DNA of 63,669 nt from Porphyromonas sp. oral taxon 278 str. W7784 (GCF_000467855.2 NZ_KI259221.1:60339-124007), one strand, 5' to 3'; counted from the first letter of the stretch, positions 46,556 through 56,405 are shown. Program-made: numbers and translations. The notes: generated by a model not told the origin, from the sequence alone.

Positions 46556-46932
46556 CGCTTTCGGTAGTCTAGGGTTAGGCTGATAGCTTGCTGCTCTAGG
46601 GTGATTATTTGCTGGGAGTACTGCTCTAAGCGTTGAAGCATTACCTGTGCTGCCTTGACTGAGTGATAGCTGTTGATAGCCTTTACTGTTTGGTTGTAGA
46701 GGACGCCTATCTTGTGTATTTGAGCCGTCAGCTGGGAGAGTTTCCGGTAGTATTCGATGGCGGATTTATCTACGGTGATGACCTTAAAACTCTCGTCAAG
46801 GAGGCGAGCACGCACGAAGTCTGACTTCGTTTTGGCTCCTGATTTATGGAAGAGGGCGATCACTCTCTCCTGGTCTTTGGTGCTGGGCAGTCGGGTATCC
46901 CATCGGTCCCAGCGTTCTATCCTTTCAGACAT
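46552..46932 (-). CDS. mobA: Mobilisation accessory protein (MobA)
   Basis: 126 residues. Ribbon-helix-helix like start (RLPSTKDQERVIALFHKSGAKTKSDFVRARLL), then a helical region. This is the relaxosome accessory protein type found before MobB relaxases. The frame extends to 47031, but ATG 46932 matches family starts and leaves the oriT-like region non-coding. Overlaps mobB by 4 bp. Confidence 0.82.
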   Translation of the reverse strand: MSERIERWDRWDTRLPSTKDQERVIALFHKSGAKTKSDFVRARLLDESFKVITVDKSAIEYYRKLSQLTAQIHKIGVLYNQTVKAINSYHSVKAAQVMLQRLEQYSQQIITLEQQAISLTLDYRKR

Positions 46933-46952
46933 AGCTCTTGGTGTAGTAATTA

Positions 46953-47041
46953 CGACTTCGGAGTGATTCGCTCCCCTCTTGGGGCAAGGGTCTTTGTCGG
47001 CAGAACGATAGTTTGTCGGACAAAGACACACCTTGCCAGTA
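46953..47041. other. Candidate oriT
   Basis: Directly upstream of mobA. Outer imperfect arms GGGGCAAGGGTCTTTGTC (46981-46998) and GACAAAGACACACCTTGCC (47019-47037); inner TTTGTCGG repeated. About 75-80% similar to the orphan block at 16809-16898. Conservation between two elements in front of the same gene type supports an origin of transfer; the nick site cannot be read. Confidence 0.65.
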
Positions 47042-47261
47042 GAAAGAGTTGATTGCGATGAAGCATCCAGCCCTTTAGGGGGCTGTCTCCTTCGGTCGTG
47101 TTAGACGATGTTTCTATTCTGCTGCAAAGTTACTTCCTCATTGTAAGTGGCTTGCTATAAGCACACTGCCCACTTTCCCCTTGCCTTTCCCGTCTCTTCC
47201 TTGACTCCCAGAAAGGGGAAAATTAAGCTCTTACTTTGCAGTCAGAGCGAGCGATAGAGCA

Positions 47262-47325
47262 CTCGAGATGTCGATTAATTAATTTCTCGAGACCTCGAGA
47301 TCTCGAGATCTCGACATCTCGAGAT
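47262..47325. repeat. Tandem CTCGAGAT array before traA
   Basis: Five tandem 8-bp units CTCGAGAT (two with one change) fill 47286-47325; an inverted copy CTCGAGATGTCGA is at 47262-47274. About 80 bp ahead of the ParA-like gene, so a partition-like or regulatory site is plausible. A reduced version (TCGAGATCTCGACAT) occurs near 16970. Confidence 0.7.
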
Positions 47326-47407
47326 GCAGTCCTTGCGATTGCTTAAGTGATCTCCCGCTTATTGTCTCGCTCATCATGGTAATTAATTCAGTTCTCAATT
47401 GCTTGCT

Positions 47408-48211
47408 ATGCAAAGCTCTCGACCTCGACCTTTATATCTCGGTTTCTCCTCACAGAAGGGCGGTGTGGGTAAGAGTACCCTAGCCGAGATCCTCAGCAGT
47501 ATGCTTTACTATGAGGAGGGTATCTCGCTCTTTGTCGTGGATTGTGATTTGACTCAGGACTCCTTCTTCAAGCTCCGTGAGCGAGAGAAGGGGACGATAG
47601 GAGAGGATCCAGCTCTGACGGCTTATATGCAGACTTACTTCCATCAGCTCGAGCGTCGCTCCTACCGCATCATCAAAGCTCGACCAGAAGAGGCAGTTGC
47701 TCGAGCAGAAGCGCTTGCGATGCAGTATCCCGAAGAAGGCTACCAGTTGGTCGTCTTTGACTTCCCTGGTCATGCGGGGACGAGGGAGCTTCTTGAGCTC
47801 TCGCTGGAGATGGATTATATCCTCTCGCCCTTGGAGCCTGACATCCAGTCGATGGTCGCCTGCCTGAGCTATGCTAAGAGCATCCAGGACTTGGGTGTCT
47901 CGATGCAGACGGCTCGGATCAAGGATATCTGGCTTCTGTGGAATAAGGTGGATCGTCGGGTGCGCAATACACTTATCACGCATTACACGCAGCATATCCA
48001 GGAGGAGGGGCTTACGCTTGTCCCCTTCCCGATTTATAGAACGCATCGCTTCTCGCATGAGCTGTCGATGTACGGGGCACGTGGGGTCTTTCGCTCGACT
48101 TACCTCCCGCCGAACAAAGCCCTCCGAGCAGGGACGAACATCGATGAACTAGCTGGATGGGTTCTCAGTGCCCTCCAGCTCCCCACACTGACGACCGATG
48201 GCCACGATTGA
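47408..48211 (+). CDS. traA: ParA-like ATPase (TraA)
   Basis: 267 residues. Deviant Walker A FSSQKGGVGKSTLAE, then FVVDCDLTQDS and VVFDFPGHAGT, as in ParA/MinD ATPases. First gene of the transfer operon in CTnDOT-like elements. ATG 47408 preferred to TTG 47399. Overlaps the DUF3408 gene by 14 bp. No ParB gene is seen; the neighbouring DUF3408 protein and the repeat array at 47286 are the natural candidates for partners. Confidence 0.85.
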   Translation: MQSSRPRPLYLGFSSQKGGVGKSTLAEILSSMLYYEEGISLFVVDCDLTQDSFFKLREREKGTIGEDPALTAYMQTYFHQLERRSYRIIKARPEEAVARAEALAMQYPEEGYQLVVFDFPGHAGTRELLELSLEMDYILSPLEPDIQSMVACLSYAKSIQDLGVSMQTARIKDIWLLWNKVDRRVRNTLITHYTQHIQEEGLTLVPFPIYRTHRFSHELSMYGARGVFRSTYLPPNKALRAGTNIDELAGWVLSALQLPTLTTDGHD

Positions 48212-48632
48212 AGAGAAGCGCCGGCGCCTGGATGCTAAGCTCCAAGAGATGGCAGAGGATGGGGTGCTTCAAAGTCCTTCGTCTGCTACGGCGAACTTTG
48301 ATCCCATCGATGAGGAGCGGAGTGTGCCGGAGAGGACGGTGCTATCGGCGCCCCCGGAGCAAGTAGCAGCTTTAAGACCTTTAGGGGAGGTCTTTACGAT
48401 CGAGGAATACCGTGCGAGGTACTTTGTCCCCTTACGTATCCGCGAGAAGACCTCCTTTACGATGAATGCCGAGACGCTGGAGATCCTTCGCAGTGTCTTG
48501 CAAGACCTACATGAGCGCGTGTCTATGGTGAGCTATATCGACAATATCATCCGTGAGCACCTCAGAGCCCATCGCGAGCTCCTCAACCAAGCCAGCGCTA
48601 AGCAACGGCGTAAAACGACGATTCCCCTATGA
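48198..48632 (+). CDS. traB: DUF3408 protein (TraB)
   Basis: 144 residues. C-terminal DUF3408 region: YRARYFVPLRIREKTSFTMN, then VSMVSYIDNIIREHLRAHRELLN, resembling ribbon-helix-helix DNA-binding folds. N-terminal half is charged and disordered. Coupled to traA by a 14-bp overlap and to the next gene by 4 bp. Confidence 0.8.
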   Translation: MATIEEKRRRLDAKLQEMAEDGVLQSPSSATANFDPIDEERSVPERTVLSAPPEQVAALRPLGEVFTIEEYRARYFVPLRIREKTSFTMNAETLEILRSVLQDLHERVSMVSYIDNIIREHLRAHRELLNQASAKQRRKTTIPL

Positions 48633-49339
48633 TGACGACGATACTACTCTGCGTGCTCCTCTTGCTGGGCATCGTGTGGCTTATCCTTGGTATTGCCTAC
48701 AGCTACGAGCGCTGGAGAGACTTATCCCGCCCAAGGATAGGTCAGCGACAAGAGCCCCGGCAGCGTGAGGAAGAAGCACACGAGCTGGTTGCTAGGAGCA
48801 AGGGCTTGACTGCCCATGTTATCCCTCCCTTTCCCGGGTCTTCTGCGGCTGAAGAATCGAAGCTGAATGCGTCTACTTTTGCGGAGCAAAGCGCTGAGGA
48901 GGAAGGCAAAGAACCGGTAGCGATGTCGAACGTCGAAGCTGAGTGCCTAGAAGATGAAGAGCTGGATGTGGACTACACGATGGAGGCGATCGATGAGGAG
49001 GAAGTCCTTCGGGAGGAGCTGGAGTGGGAAGCTGATAGCAGCGCTGAGCTCACTTCTACGAGCGTCCTTTCCCGTGACCTTCTTCGCCTAAGTCAGTGGA
49101 GCCAGAAGGATGATCTTCTTGATGAAGAAGCACCCGATACAGTCTCCTTGTCGCTCCGAAGTCTTCGGGGTACGGACCTCCTAGCGCAGTACCAAGCGGA
49201 GCTCCTGAGACAGGAAGCTGTGCACAAGAAGCTCCTTCAGGCTATCCGCGAGGCGGAGTCTGAGACGGAAGAGGCAGCTCCTCTTCCTCCAAGTCAAGAC
49301 GCCAGAGCCGGCATGCAAGGGCTCGACTATTACCTGTGA
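48629..49339 (+). CDS. TraD-like acidic membrane protein
   Basis: 236 residues: one N-terminal membrane helix (5-24), then a long acidic, low-complexity domain (many EEE and DEE runs) likely in the cytoplasm, ending in MQGLDYYL. It takes the place of TraC/TraD in CTnDOT-type operons, a poorly conserved position. 4-bp overlap with traB, 33 bp to traE. Confidence 0.65.
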   Translation: MMTTILLCVLLLLGIVWLILGIAYSYERWRDLSRPRIGQRQEPRQREEEAHELVARSKGLTAHVIPPFPGSSAAEESKLNASTFAEQSAEEEGKEPVAMSNVEAECLEDEELDVDYTMEAIDEEEVLREELEWEADSSAELTSTSVLSRDLLRLSQWSQKDDLLDEEAPDTVSLSLRSLRGTDLLAQYQAELLRQEAVHKKLLQAIREAESETEEAAPLPPSQDARAGMQGLDYYL

Positions 49340-49372
49340 TTCCGGTATAGTAATCATTTATGATCCTAGAAT

Positions 49373-49675
49373 ATGAACACTAAGAAACTTGCTTTCCTGC
49401 TACTAGCCCTCTTGCTTGTACCCGTCGTAGCGGATGCCCAAGGCAATGGTATGGCAGGGATTAACGAAGCCACGAAGATGGTGACGAGCTACTTTGATCC
49501 CGGCACGAAACTGATTTACGCCATCGGAGCTGTGGTAGGGCTCATCGGGGGCATCAAGGTCTACAACAAGTTCTCCTCGGGTGACCCGGATACGAGTAAG
49601 ACGGCGGCCTCTTGGTTCGGTGCCTGTATCTTCCTCATCGTGGCGGCTACGATCCTGCGTTCCTTCTTCTTGTAA
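49373..49675 (+). CDS. traE: DUF4134 protein (TraE)
   Basis: 100 residues. Signal-like N-terminus, then GINEATKMVTSYFDPGTKLIYAIGAVVGLIGGIKVYNKF and a second helix, a two-helix VirB2-like layout. Considered the pilin-like component of the mating channel. Confidence 0.9.
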   Translation: MNTKKLAFLLLALLLVPVVADAQGNGMAGINEATKMVTSYFDPGTKLIYAIGAVVGLIGGIKVYNKFSSGDPDTSKTAASWFGACIFLIVAATILRSFFL

Positions 49676-49678
49676 GTA

Positions 49679-50008
49679 ATGGCTAGCTGGGAAATCAATA
49701 AAGGCGTAGGACGCACGGTGGAGTTTAAGGGGCTGAAAGCGCAGTACCTCTTCCTCTTCGCTGGAGGCTTGCTGGCGACCTTCATCGTGGTGGTCGTGCT
49801 CTACCTCCTTGGCGTCAGCCAGCTGCTCTGCCTCGGCATAGGCGTATTGGGTGCCTCGCTTCTGGTGTGGCAAACCTTCGCTATGAACCGCAAGTATGGC
49901 GAGCATGGACTGATGAAGCGGGGGGCACTACGCTCTCATCCCCGGTACTTGGCTCATCGCCGTAGCGTCCTACACTTATTCTACCGGCTCAAATCGTCCA
50001 GAAGATGA
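49679..50008 (+). CDS. traF: DUF4133 protein (TraF)
   Basis: 109 residues. WEINKGVGRTVEFKGLKAQYL start typical of TraF, two adjacent membrane helices (23-65), basic tail. VirB3-like inner-membrane component. Ends 4 bp inside traG. Confidence 0.9.
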   Translation: MASWEINKGVGRTVEFKGLKAQYLFLFAGGLLATFIVVVVLYLLGVSQLLCLGIGVLGASLLVWQTFAMNRKYGEHGLMKRGALRSHPRYLAHRRSVLHLFYRLKSSRR

Positions 50009-52512
50009 GACACAAGAGCAAGACCTGTAGCTTGGAGGCCAAGTTCCCTCTGCTTGCTGTTGAACAAGCTTGCTTGATCAGTAAGGATGCCGATATCACG
50101 GTCGCCTTTCGGGTGGAGCTACCCGAGCTCTTCACCGTGACCTCGGCGGAGTATGAAGCGATGCACTCGGCTTGGCATAAGGCCATCAAGGTGCTTCCTA
50201 ACTTCAGTATCGTACATAAGCAAGACTGGTTCATCAGCGAAGAGTATCAGGGCAAGCTCTCTGAGGGAGAGCTTAGCTTTCTCGCACGCTCCTCGGAGCG
50301 CCACTTCAATGAGCGTCCTTATCTCAAGCACTCGGTCTATCTCTTCCTTACGAAGAGCAATAGGAAGCGTATGGCTCAGCAGAGCAACTTCTCAGTGCTC
50401 TGCCGAGGGCGTCTTGTTCCGAAGGAGATCGAAGATAAAGATGCCGTCATCAAGTTCATGGAGGCGGTGGACCAGTTTGAGCGCATCATCAATGACACGC
50501 TACTCCTTCGTCTGGAGCGGATGACGGAAGATGAGCTTGTGGGAACGGAAGACACTCCTGGGCTTTTGGATCGCTACTTCAGCCTCTCGGAAGAGGGGCA
50601 TGCTTCGCTTGAAGATATTCAGCTCGGAGCGGACCTTGTCCGCGTCGGGGATCACCGGCTTTGCTTGCATACGCTTAGTGATACGGAGGATCTTCCGACA
50701 CGGGTCAGTACCGATGGCCGCTATGAGCGGCTATCCACTGATCGCAGTGACTGTCGTCTGAGCTTTGCCTCGCCAGTGGGCTTACTCCTTTCCTGCAACC
50801 ATATTTACAATCAGTACCTCTTCATCGAGGATAGTGATGCGACGCTCGAGCGCTTTGAGAAGCAGGCGAGAAACATGCACTCTTTGGCACGCTATAGCCG
50901 AAGCAACCAGATCAACGAGGAGTGGATACAGGAGTACCTCAATATGGCCCATTCTCAGGGCTTGACCTCCATTCGTGCCCACTTCAATGTGCTAGCCTGG
51001 AGCAGTGAGGCCGATCAGCTCCGACAGATCAAGAATGATGTCGGCTCAGCTTTGGCCCTGATGGAGTGTACGCCCCGGCATAATACCATCGATACGGCGA
51101 CGCTCTATTGGGCAGGCATTCCCGGGAATGCTGCAGACTTCCCCTCAGAGGAGAGTTTCTATACCTTCATCGAGCCGGCGCTCTGCTTCTTCACGGCTGA
51201 GACGAACTACAAGGATTCGCTCTCTCCCTTTGGCATCAAGATGGCCGACCGCCTGTCGGGGAAGCCAATTCATCTAGATATCTCTGACCTGCCGATGAAG
51301 AAGGGCATCATCACCAACCGCAACAAATTCATCCTTGGCCCTTCGGGTAGTGGCAAGAGCTTTTTCACAAATCACATGGTGCGGCAGTACTACGAGCAGG
51401 GCGCCCACGTCTTGCTCGTCGATACGGGTAACTCATACCAAGGCTTATGCGAACTCATACACCGCAAGACCAAGGGGGATGATGGGGTGTACTTCACTTA
51501 CTCGGATGAGCGCCCCATCTCTTTCAATCCATTCTATACCGATGACTATGTCTTCGATGTAGAGAAGCGCGAGAGCATCTGCACGCTCCTGCTTACCCTC
51601 TGGAAGTCTTCTGAGGAGCGGATTACTAAGACGGAGGCTGGTGAATTGGGTTCGGCGGTCAATGCCTATATCGAGCTGATTAGAGCCGACCACACAATTA
51701 CTCCATGCTTCAATACCTTTTACGAGTATCTGCGTGATGTGTATCGGGAGGATATGCAGCAGCGGGAGATCCAGGTCACGCTCTCCGACTTCAATATCAA
51801 TAACCTGCTTACAACGCTTAAGCAGTACTACCGAGGAGGGCGCTATGACTTCCTGCTGAACTCGGATAAGAACATCGATCTCCTGTCTAAGCGCTTCATC
51901 GTCTTTGAGATTGATCAGGTGAAGGACAACAAAGATCTCTTCCCTGTGGTGACCATCATCATTATGGAAGCCTTCATCAATAAGATGCGTCGCTTGAAGG
52001 GGATTCGCAAGATGATCCTCATCGAGGAGGCGTGGAAGGCGATTGCCTCGGCCAATATGGCGGACTATATCAAGTACCTCTATAAGACGGTCAGAAAGTT
52101 CTTTGGCGAGGCTATTGTCGTGACGCAGGAGGTGGATGACATCATTCAGTCGCCCATCGTCAAGGAGAGCATCATCAATAACTCGGACTGTAAGATCCTC
52201 TTGGATCAGCGCAAGTACATGACCAAGTTCGATGGCATACAGGCGATGCTTGGCTTATCGGATAAGGAGAAGAGCCAAATCCTCTCTATCAATCAGAGTA
52301 ATGACCCTCGACGCCTCTACAAGGAGGTATGGATTGGTCTAGGCGGGATGCAGTCGGCAGTCTATGCTACGGAGGTTTCCCTTGAGGAGTACCTCACCTA
52401 TACAACTGAGGAGACCGAGAAGCTGGAGGTACTCCAGCGGGCCGAGCTTCTTGGGGGTGATATGGAGGGAGCGATACGGCTCCTTGCTCAAGAAAAACGG
52501 CAGAAGAAATAA
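50005..52512 (+). CDS. traG: VirB4-type conjugation ATPase (TraG)
   Basis: 835 residues. Walker A ILGPSGSGKSFFTNH near 443-457, Walker B KMILIEEAWKAI near 670, then VVTQEVDDI. It drives substrate handling and pilus assembly in the mating channel. Start ATG overlaps traF. Full length and intact. Confidence 0.93.
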   Translation: MRHKSKTCSLEAKFPLLAVEQACLISKDADITVAFRVELPELFTVTSAEYEAMHSAWHKAIKVLPNFSIVHKQDWFISEEYQGKLSEGELSFLARSSERHFNERPYLKHSVYLFLTKSNRKRMAQQSNFSVLCRGRLVPKEIEDKDAVIKFMEAVDQFERIINDTLLLRLERMTEDELVGTEDTPGLLDRYFSLSEEGHASLEDIQLGADLVRVGDHRLCLHTLSDTEDLPTRVSTDGRYERLSTDRSDCRLSFASPVGLLLSCNHIYNQYLFIEDSDATLERFEKQARNMHSLARYSRSNQINEEWIQEYLNMAHSQGLTSIRAHFNVLAWSSEADQLRQIKNDVGSALALMECTPRHNTIDTATLYWAGIPGNAADFPSEESFYTFIEPALCFFTAETNYKDSLSPFGIKMADRLSGKPIHLDISDLPMKKGIITNRNKFILGPSGSGKSFFTNHMVRQYYEQGAHVLLVDTGNSYQGLCELIHRKTKGDDGVYFTYSDERPISFNPFYTDDYVFDVEKRESICTLLLTLWKSSEERITKTEAGELGSAVNAYIELIRADHTITPCFNTFYEYLRDVYREDMQQREIQVTLSDFNINNLLTTLKQYYRGGRYDFLLNSDKNIDLLSKRFIVFEIDQVKDNKDLFPVVTIIIMEAFINKMRRLKGIRKMILIEEAWKAIASANMADYIKYLYKTVRKFFGEAIVVTQEVDDIIQSPIVKESIINNSDCKILLDQRKYMTKFDGIQAMLGLSDKEKSQILSINQSNDPRRLYKEVWIGLGGMQSAVYATEVSLEEYLTYTTEETEKLEVLQRAELLGGDMEGAIRLLAQEKRQKK

Positions 52513-52533
52513 GCAGCTAAAACAACAGAGACA

Positions 52534-53163
52534 ATGAAGAAGTACCTTCTGATGGCTCTCTTAGGAGGGAGCCTTTTCACGCAACGAGCCCATGCTCAGT
52601 GGGTGGTGAGTGATCCCATGAACTTTGCTGGCAATATTGCCAATACGGTCAAAGAGATTGCCACGGCGGGCAAGACCGTCAAGAACACGCTGGCGGGCTT
52701 CAAAGAGATTGAGAAGCTCTACAATGACACCAAGAAGTACTACGAAGCCTTGAAGAAGGTCAATAACCTGATTGGCGATGCCTACAAGGTCAAGGAGTGC
52801 GTCTTGATGGTGGGTGATATCTCTGAGATCTATGTTAAGTCCTACAAGCGTATGCTGCAGGATAAGAACTTCAGACCCTCTGAGCTGGCTGCCATCGCCT
52901 CTGGCTACACGAAGCTTCTGGAGCAAAGCGGGGAGAGTCTCAAGGAGCTCAAGTCTGTGGCAGGGAGCAATGTCTTCTCGATGAACGATAGCGAGCGTAT
53001 GCAGATGATCGATCGCATCTATACGACGCTCCGAGAGTACCGCTCGCTCGTGTCGTACTACACGCAGAAGAACATCTCGGTCAGCTATGTGCGTGCACGA
53101 GCGAAGGGGGATCTCTCAGCTGTTCGTAGTCTGTATGGCAGTGATGTAAGTCGCTACTGGTAG
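52534..53163 (+). CDS. traI: DUF4141 protein (TraI)
   Basis: 209 residues, signal peptide ending in AHAQ, then WVVSDPMNFAGNIANTVKEIATAGKTVKNT and a helical body, as in TraI/VirB5-like periplasmic transfer proteins. 21 bp after traG. Confidence 0.88.
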   Translation: MKKYLLMALLGGSLFTQRAHAQWVVSDPMNFAGNIANTVKEIATAGKTVKNTLAGFKEIEKLYNDTKKYYEALKKVNNLIGDAYKVKECVLMVGDISEIYVKSYKRMLQDKNFRPSELAAIASGYTKLLEQSGESLKELKSVAGSNVFSMNDSERMQMIDRIYTTLREYRSLVSYYTQKNISVSYVRARAKGDLSAVRSLYGSDVSRYW

Positions 53164-53173
53164 GGAGGGGCTT

Positions 53174-54211
53174 ATGGACTTTACAAGTTTGCACGAGCTG
53201 CTCCGCTCGACCTATCAGGAGATGCTACCCCTAGCTGGGGAGATGACGGGGATTGCCAAAGGCATTGCCGGACTGGGAGCTCTCTTCTATGTAGCTCTTC
53301 GGGTATGGTCTTCGCTAGCGCGAGCAGAGCCTGTGGATGTCTATCCGCTTCTTCGTCCCTTTGTTCTGGGCTTCTGTATCATGTTCTTCCCGATGGTGGT
53401 TCTTGGGACGATGAATACCGTTCTATCTCCCGTGGTGCAGGGGACGGAAGCCATGGTCAACAAGCAGGAAGGGCAGCTTGCCGAGCTTACGGCCAAGCGG
53501 GATAAACTCAAGGAAGAGGCCTATCTCCGTAATCCCGAGACTGCCTACCTGGTCTCCAATGAGAAGTTCGATCAGAAGATCGAGGAGATGGGAATTATCG
53601 GGCCCGAGGATGCCATCACTATCGCAGGGATGTATGCTGAGCGGGCTGCGTATCAGACGAAGCAGTGGTTTATGAACCTGATTCATGATCTGATGGAGCT
53701 ACTCTTTCATGCCGCCGGCTTGATCATCGATACGCTACGCACCTTCATCTTGATCGTCCTCTCCATCCTGGGTCCTGTGGTCTTTGGTATTGCCGTGTGG
53801 GATGGCTTGTCGGGCTCTTTGACGGCGTGGTTCTCTCGCTACATCTCGGTTTACCTCTGGCTACCCGTCAGTTCTATCCTTACGGCTCTCCTTACTAAGA
53901 TTCAGGTCTTGATGATTCAGAAGGACATCTCTGCCTTGAGCGATCCCAACTACCTGCCTGATTCAGGCTCGTGGTATTACATCGTCTTCTTCCTCATTGG
54001 CATGGTGGGCTACTTCTGTGTGCCTACTGTTGCTGGGTGGATTATTGAAGCTGGAGGCGGTATTGGTTCCTATGGGCGTAATGTCAATCAGGTGGCTCAG
54101 CGCGGGATGCAGGGGGCTTATGCTGGAGGTAAGGCTGCGGCTGCAGGAGCAGGTGCCAGTATAGGCAACCTTGGTGGACGTATCAAGGGTGCTCTCATTA
54201 AAGGAAAGTAA
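53174..54211 (+). CDS. traJ: Conjugation membrane protein TraJ
   Basis: 345 residues with about six membrane segments, ending in a Gly/Ala-rich tail (YAGGKAAAAGAGASIG). VirB6-like polytopic channel protein. Contains the conserved VFGIAVWDGLSGSLTAWFSRYISVYLW segment of TraJ. Confidence 0.9.
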   Translation: MDFTSLHELLRSTYQEMLPLAGEMTGIAKGIAGLGALFYVALRVWSSLARAEPVDVYPLLRPFVLGFCIMFFPMVVLGTMNTVLSPVVQGTEAMVNKQEGQLAELTAKRDKLKEEAYLRNPETAYLVSNEKFDQKIEEMGIIGPEDAITIAGMYAERAAYQTKQWFMNLIHDLMELLFHAAGLIIDTLRTFILIVLSILGPVVFGIAVWDGLSGSLTAWFSRYISVYLWLPVSSILTALLTKIQVLMIQKDISALSDPNYLPDSGSWYYIVFFLIGMVGYFCVPTVAGWIIEAGGGIGSYGRNVNQVAQRGMQGAYAGGKAAAAGAGASIGNLGGRIKGALIKGK

Positions 54212-54232
54212 CATAAGAGTGCAGTATACACT

Positions 54233-54856
54233 ATGGAATTTCAGTCATTAAGGAATATCGAGACGGCATTCCGTCAGATCCGTCTCTACATCCTCCTCTT
54301 TGCCTTGCTCTGTACAGGAGTCTGTGGCTATGCCCTCTATAGCTCTTACCGCTTTGCCGAGAAGCAGCGGGAGAAGATCTATGTCTTAGATCAGGGCAAG
54401 TCCCTGATGCTGGCCCTTAGCCAAGATGCCTCGCGTAATCGCCCTGTGGAGGCTAGGGAGCATGTCCGTCGTTTTCATGAGCTCTTCTTCAGTATCGCCC
54501 CCGACAAGGATGCTATTGAGGAGAATATGTCCCGAGCCTTTGCCCTCTGTGATAAGTCAGCCTTCGATTACTACAAGGACCTAGCGGAGCAGGGTTACTA
54601 CAATAGGGCGATCTCGGGCAATGTCAATCAGCGTATTGTGATTGACTCGATTCGCTGCAACTTCGAGAGCTATCCTTATGAGGTAACGACCTACGCCAGG
54701 CAGTTCATCTTAAGGCAGAGTAATGTCACCGAGCGAAGCCTGGTGACGAGCTGCACGCTACAGAATTCTGTCCGCTCGGATGACAACCCTCAGGGCTTCC
54801 TGATGGAGCACTTCCTTGTACGTGAGAACCAAGATCTACGGAGCTATAAACGCTAA
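54233..54856 (+). CDS. traK: Conjugation protein TraK (VirB8-like)
   Basis: 207 residues: one membrane helix (18-38) then a periplasmic NTF2-like domain. FQSLRNIETAFRQIRLYI at the start is typical of TraK. Assembly-scaffold role of VirB8 proteins is assumed. Confidence 0.9.
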   Translation: MEFQSLRNIETAFRQIRLYILLFALLCTGVCGYALYSSYRFAEKQREKIYVLDQGKSLMLALSQDASRNRPVEAREHVRRFHELFFSIAPDKDAIEENMSRAFALCDKSAFDYYKDLAEQGYYNRAISGNVNQRIVIDSIRCNFESYPYEVTTYARQFILRQSNVTERSLVTSCTLQNSVRSDDNPQGFLMEHFLVRENQDLRSYKR

Positions 54857-54860
54857 GGCC

Positions 54861-55157
54861 ATGTCTACTCGCTTTTCCCTCTATCGCTACTATCTCAGGC
54901 TGCACTACTGGCTTCGGGCTTACTGTGATCGGCTTAGTCCTAGGGCTCGTCGATATGTGGTCTACGGTATCAGTATGCTCTACCTAGCCTGCTCCCTTAT
55001 GATGCTGGTCCAGGTCTTCTTCCCCAGGCAGGAAGCACGCCAGCTACCTATTCCCAGACGCCAGCATCTGGATGCACCTCTCCGCCCGTCTCAGCTGGAT
55101 AGCCTCGGGCGTGAACTCTCGAGAATCACTCATCAAAAGATAGCACACTATGGATAA
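54861..55157 (+). CDS. traL: Conjugation protein TraL
   Basis: 98 residues with one membrane helix (37-55). ATG at 54861 chosen, 4 bp after the traK stop; the longer frame from 54816 overlaps traK. Overlaps traM by 8 bp. DUF3989 family by position and layout. Confidence 0.78.
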   Translation: MSTRFSLYRYYLRLHYWLRAYCDRLSPRARRYVVYGISMLYLACSLMMLVQVFFPRQEARQLPIPRRQHLDAPLRPSQLDSLGRELSRITHQKIAHYG

Positions 55158-56385
55158 GAAACAGCAAGAACAGCTCCGTAAGGGGCTCGTCTTCGGAGGG
55201 CTGGGGCTGCTCTGCGCCCTCTCCCTTTGGTTCATCTTTGCCCCCTCAGATAAGGATAAAGCCGCAGAGCAAGAGGGTCTCAATAAGGATATCCCTGAGG
55301 CAACAGTGCGCCAGCTCACCGATAACAAGCTCAAGAGCTATGAGCTCAGCGACAAGTCGGCTTCGGAGAGCGAGACACAAGCGGAGATTGGGCGCCTCTC
55401 GGATTACTTTGCCGAAGAGCCCGCCTCCCTCGAGGCCCAAGGGCAGGGGCAGGCTTCCTCAACGAAGATCGAAGGCTCGCTCCAGCGCTATGAGGAGAAT
55501 AAGCGTCTCTTGAGCTCCTTCTATGCCCCGGATCCAAATGCAGAAGAGCGTGATGCTTTGCGAGCCGAGAACGAAGGTCTCCGTGAAGCTCTGCGTAAGA
55601 AGGAGAGTGAAGAGGATGATGAGGAAAAGCAGCTTCGCCTGATGGAGCGAAGCTATCAGATGGCCTCCAAGTACCTACCCAAGGGTGGGGAGCTTCCCGC
55701 TAAAGCCTTTCTTCGAGCAGAAGAAAGGCCCATCGTAGAGCCAGACGCGGAGAGCACTCCCCAAGAGCCCAGGCTGGAGGTCCTTGCAGATCCCAAGCAC
55801 CTGGTCTCTAGCCTAGCTCAGCCCATGGCCGATTCAACCTTCATGCAGGAGTACGGGAGTAAGGTGCGTCATCTAGGCTTTCACTCGGCGCTTGCTCAAG
55901 CCTCTTCTATCCAGCGTAACACCCTGCCCGTGGTGGTCGATCATACGACGATACTACGAGAGGGAGACTATGTGGCCTTACGCCTCTTAGAGTCGGCTCG
56001 TATTGGGGAGCTACGTATCCCACGGCAGAGCTTGCTAATCGCTCAAGCTAAGCTCGGGGGGAATCGCTTGCAGCTCCTTGTCAAGAGCATGGAGATCGGT
56101 GGGCGTATTATTCCCGTCAAGCTCTCGGCCTATGACCTTGATGGGCAGGAGGGGATCTATATCCCGGGGGCAGAGCAGGTCTCTGCCCTGAAGGAGGTAG
56201 GGGCTAACATAGGGGGCTCGGTAGGTACTTCCTTCACCTTTGCTAGCTCGGCCAAAGATCAGATCATCTCTGAAGCAGCTCGTGGCGTGATGCAGGGAGC
56301 GAGCCAGCTCCTTCAGAAGAAGCTCCGCACGCTTCAAGTGACCCTCAAAGGCGGCTATCGTCTCTTTTTAGTTTCCAGTAAGTAA
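55150..56385 (+). CDS. traM: Conjugation protein TraM (VirB10-like)
   Basis: 411 residues: basic N-terminus, one membrane helix (15-33), a long charged linker with a coiled-coil (EERDALRAENEGLREALRKKE), and a beta-rich C-terminal domain (PVVVDHTTILREGDYVALRLLE onward). VirB10-like envelope-spanning component. Confidence 0.9.
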   Translation: MDKKQQEQLRKGLVFGGLGLLCALSLWFIFAPSDKDKAAEQEGLNKDIPEATVRQLTDNKLKSYELSDKSASESETQAEIGRLSDYFAEEPASLEAQGQGQASSTKIEGSLQRYEENKRLLSSFYAPDPNAEERDALRAENEGLREALRKKESEEDDEEKQLRLMERSYQMASKYLPKGGELPAKAFLRAEERPIVEPDAESTPQEPRLEVLADPKHLVSSLAQPMADSTFMQEYGSKVRHLGFHSALAQASSIQRNTLPVVVDHTTILREGDYVALRLLESARIGELRIPRQSLLIAQAKLGGNRLQLLVKSMEIGGRIIPVKLSAYDLDGQEGIYIPGAEQVSALKEVGANIGGSVGTSFTFASSAKDQIISEAARGVMQGASQLLQKKLRTLQVTLKGGYRLFLVSSK

Positions 56386-56405
56386 ACCGTAAAAGCACTA
56401 TAACA

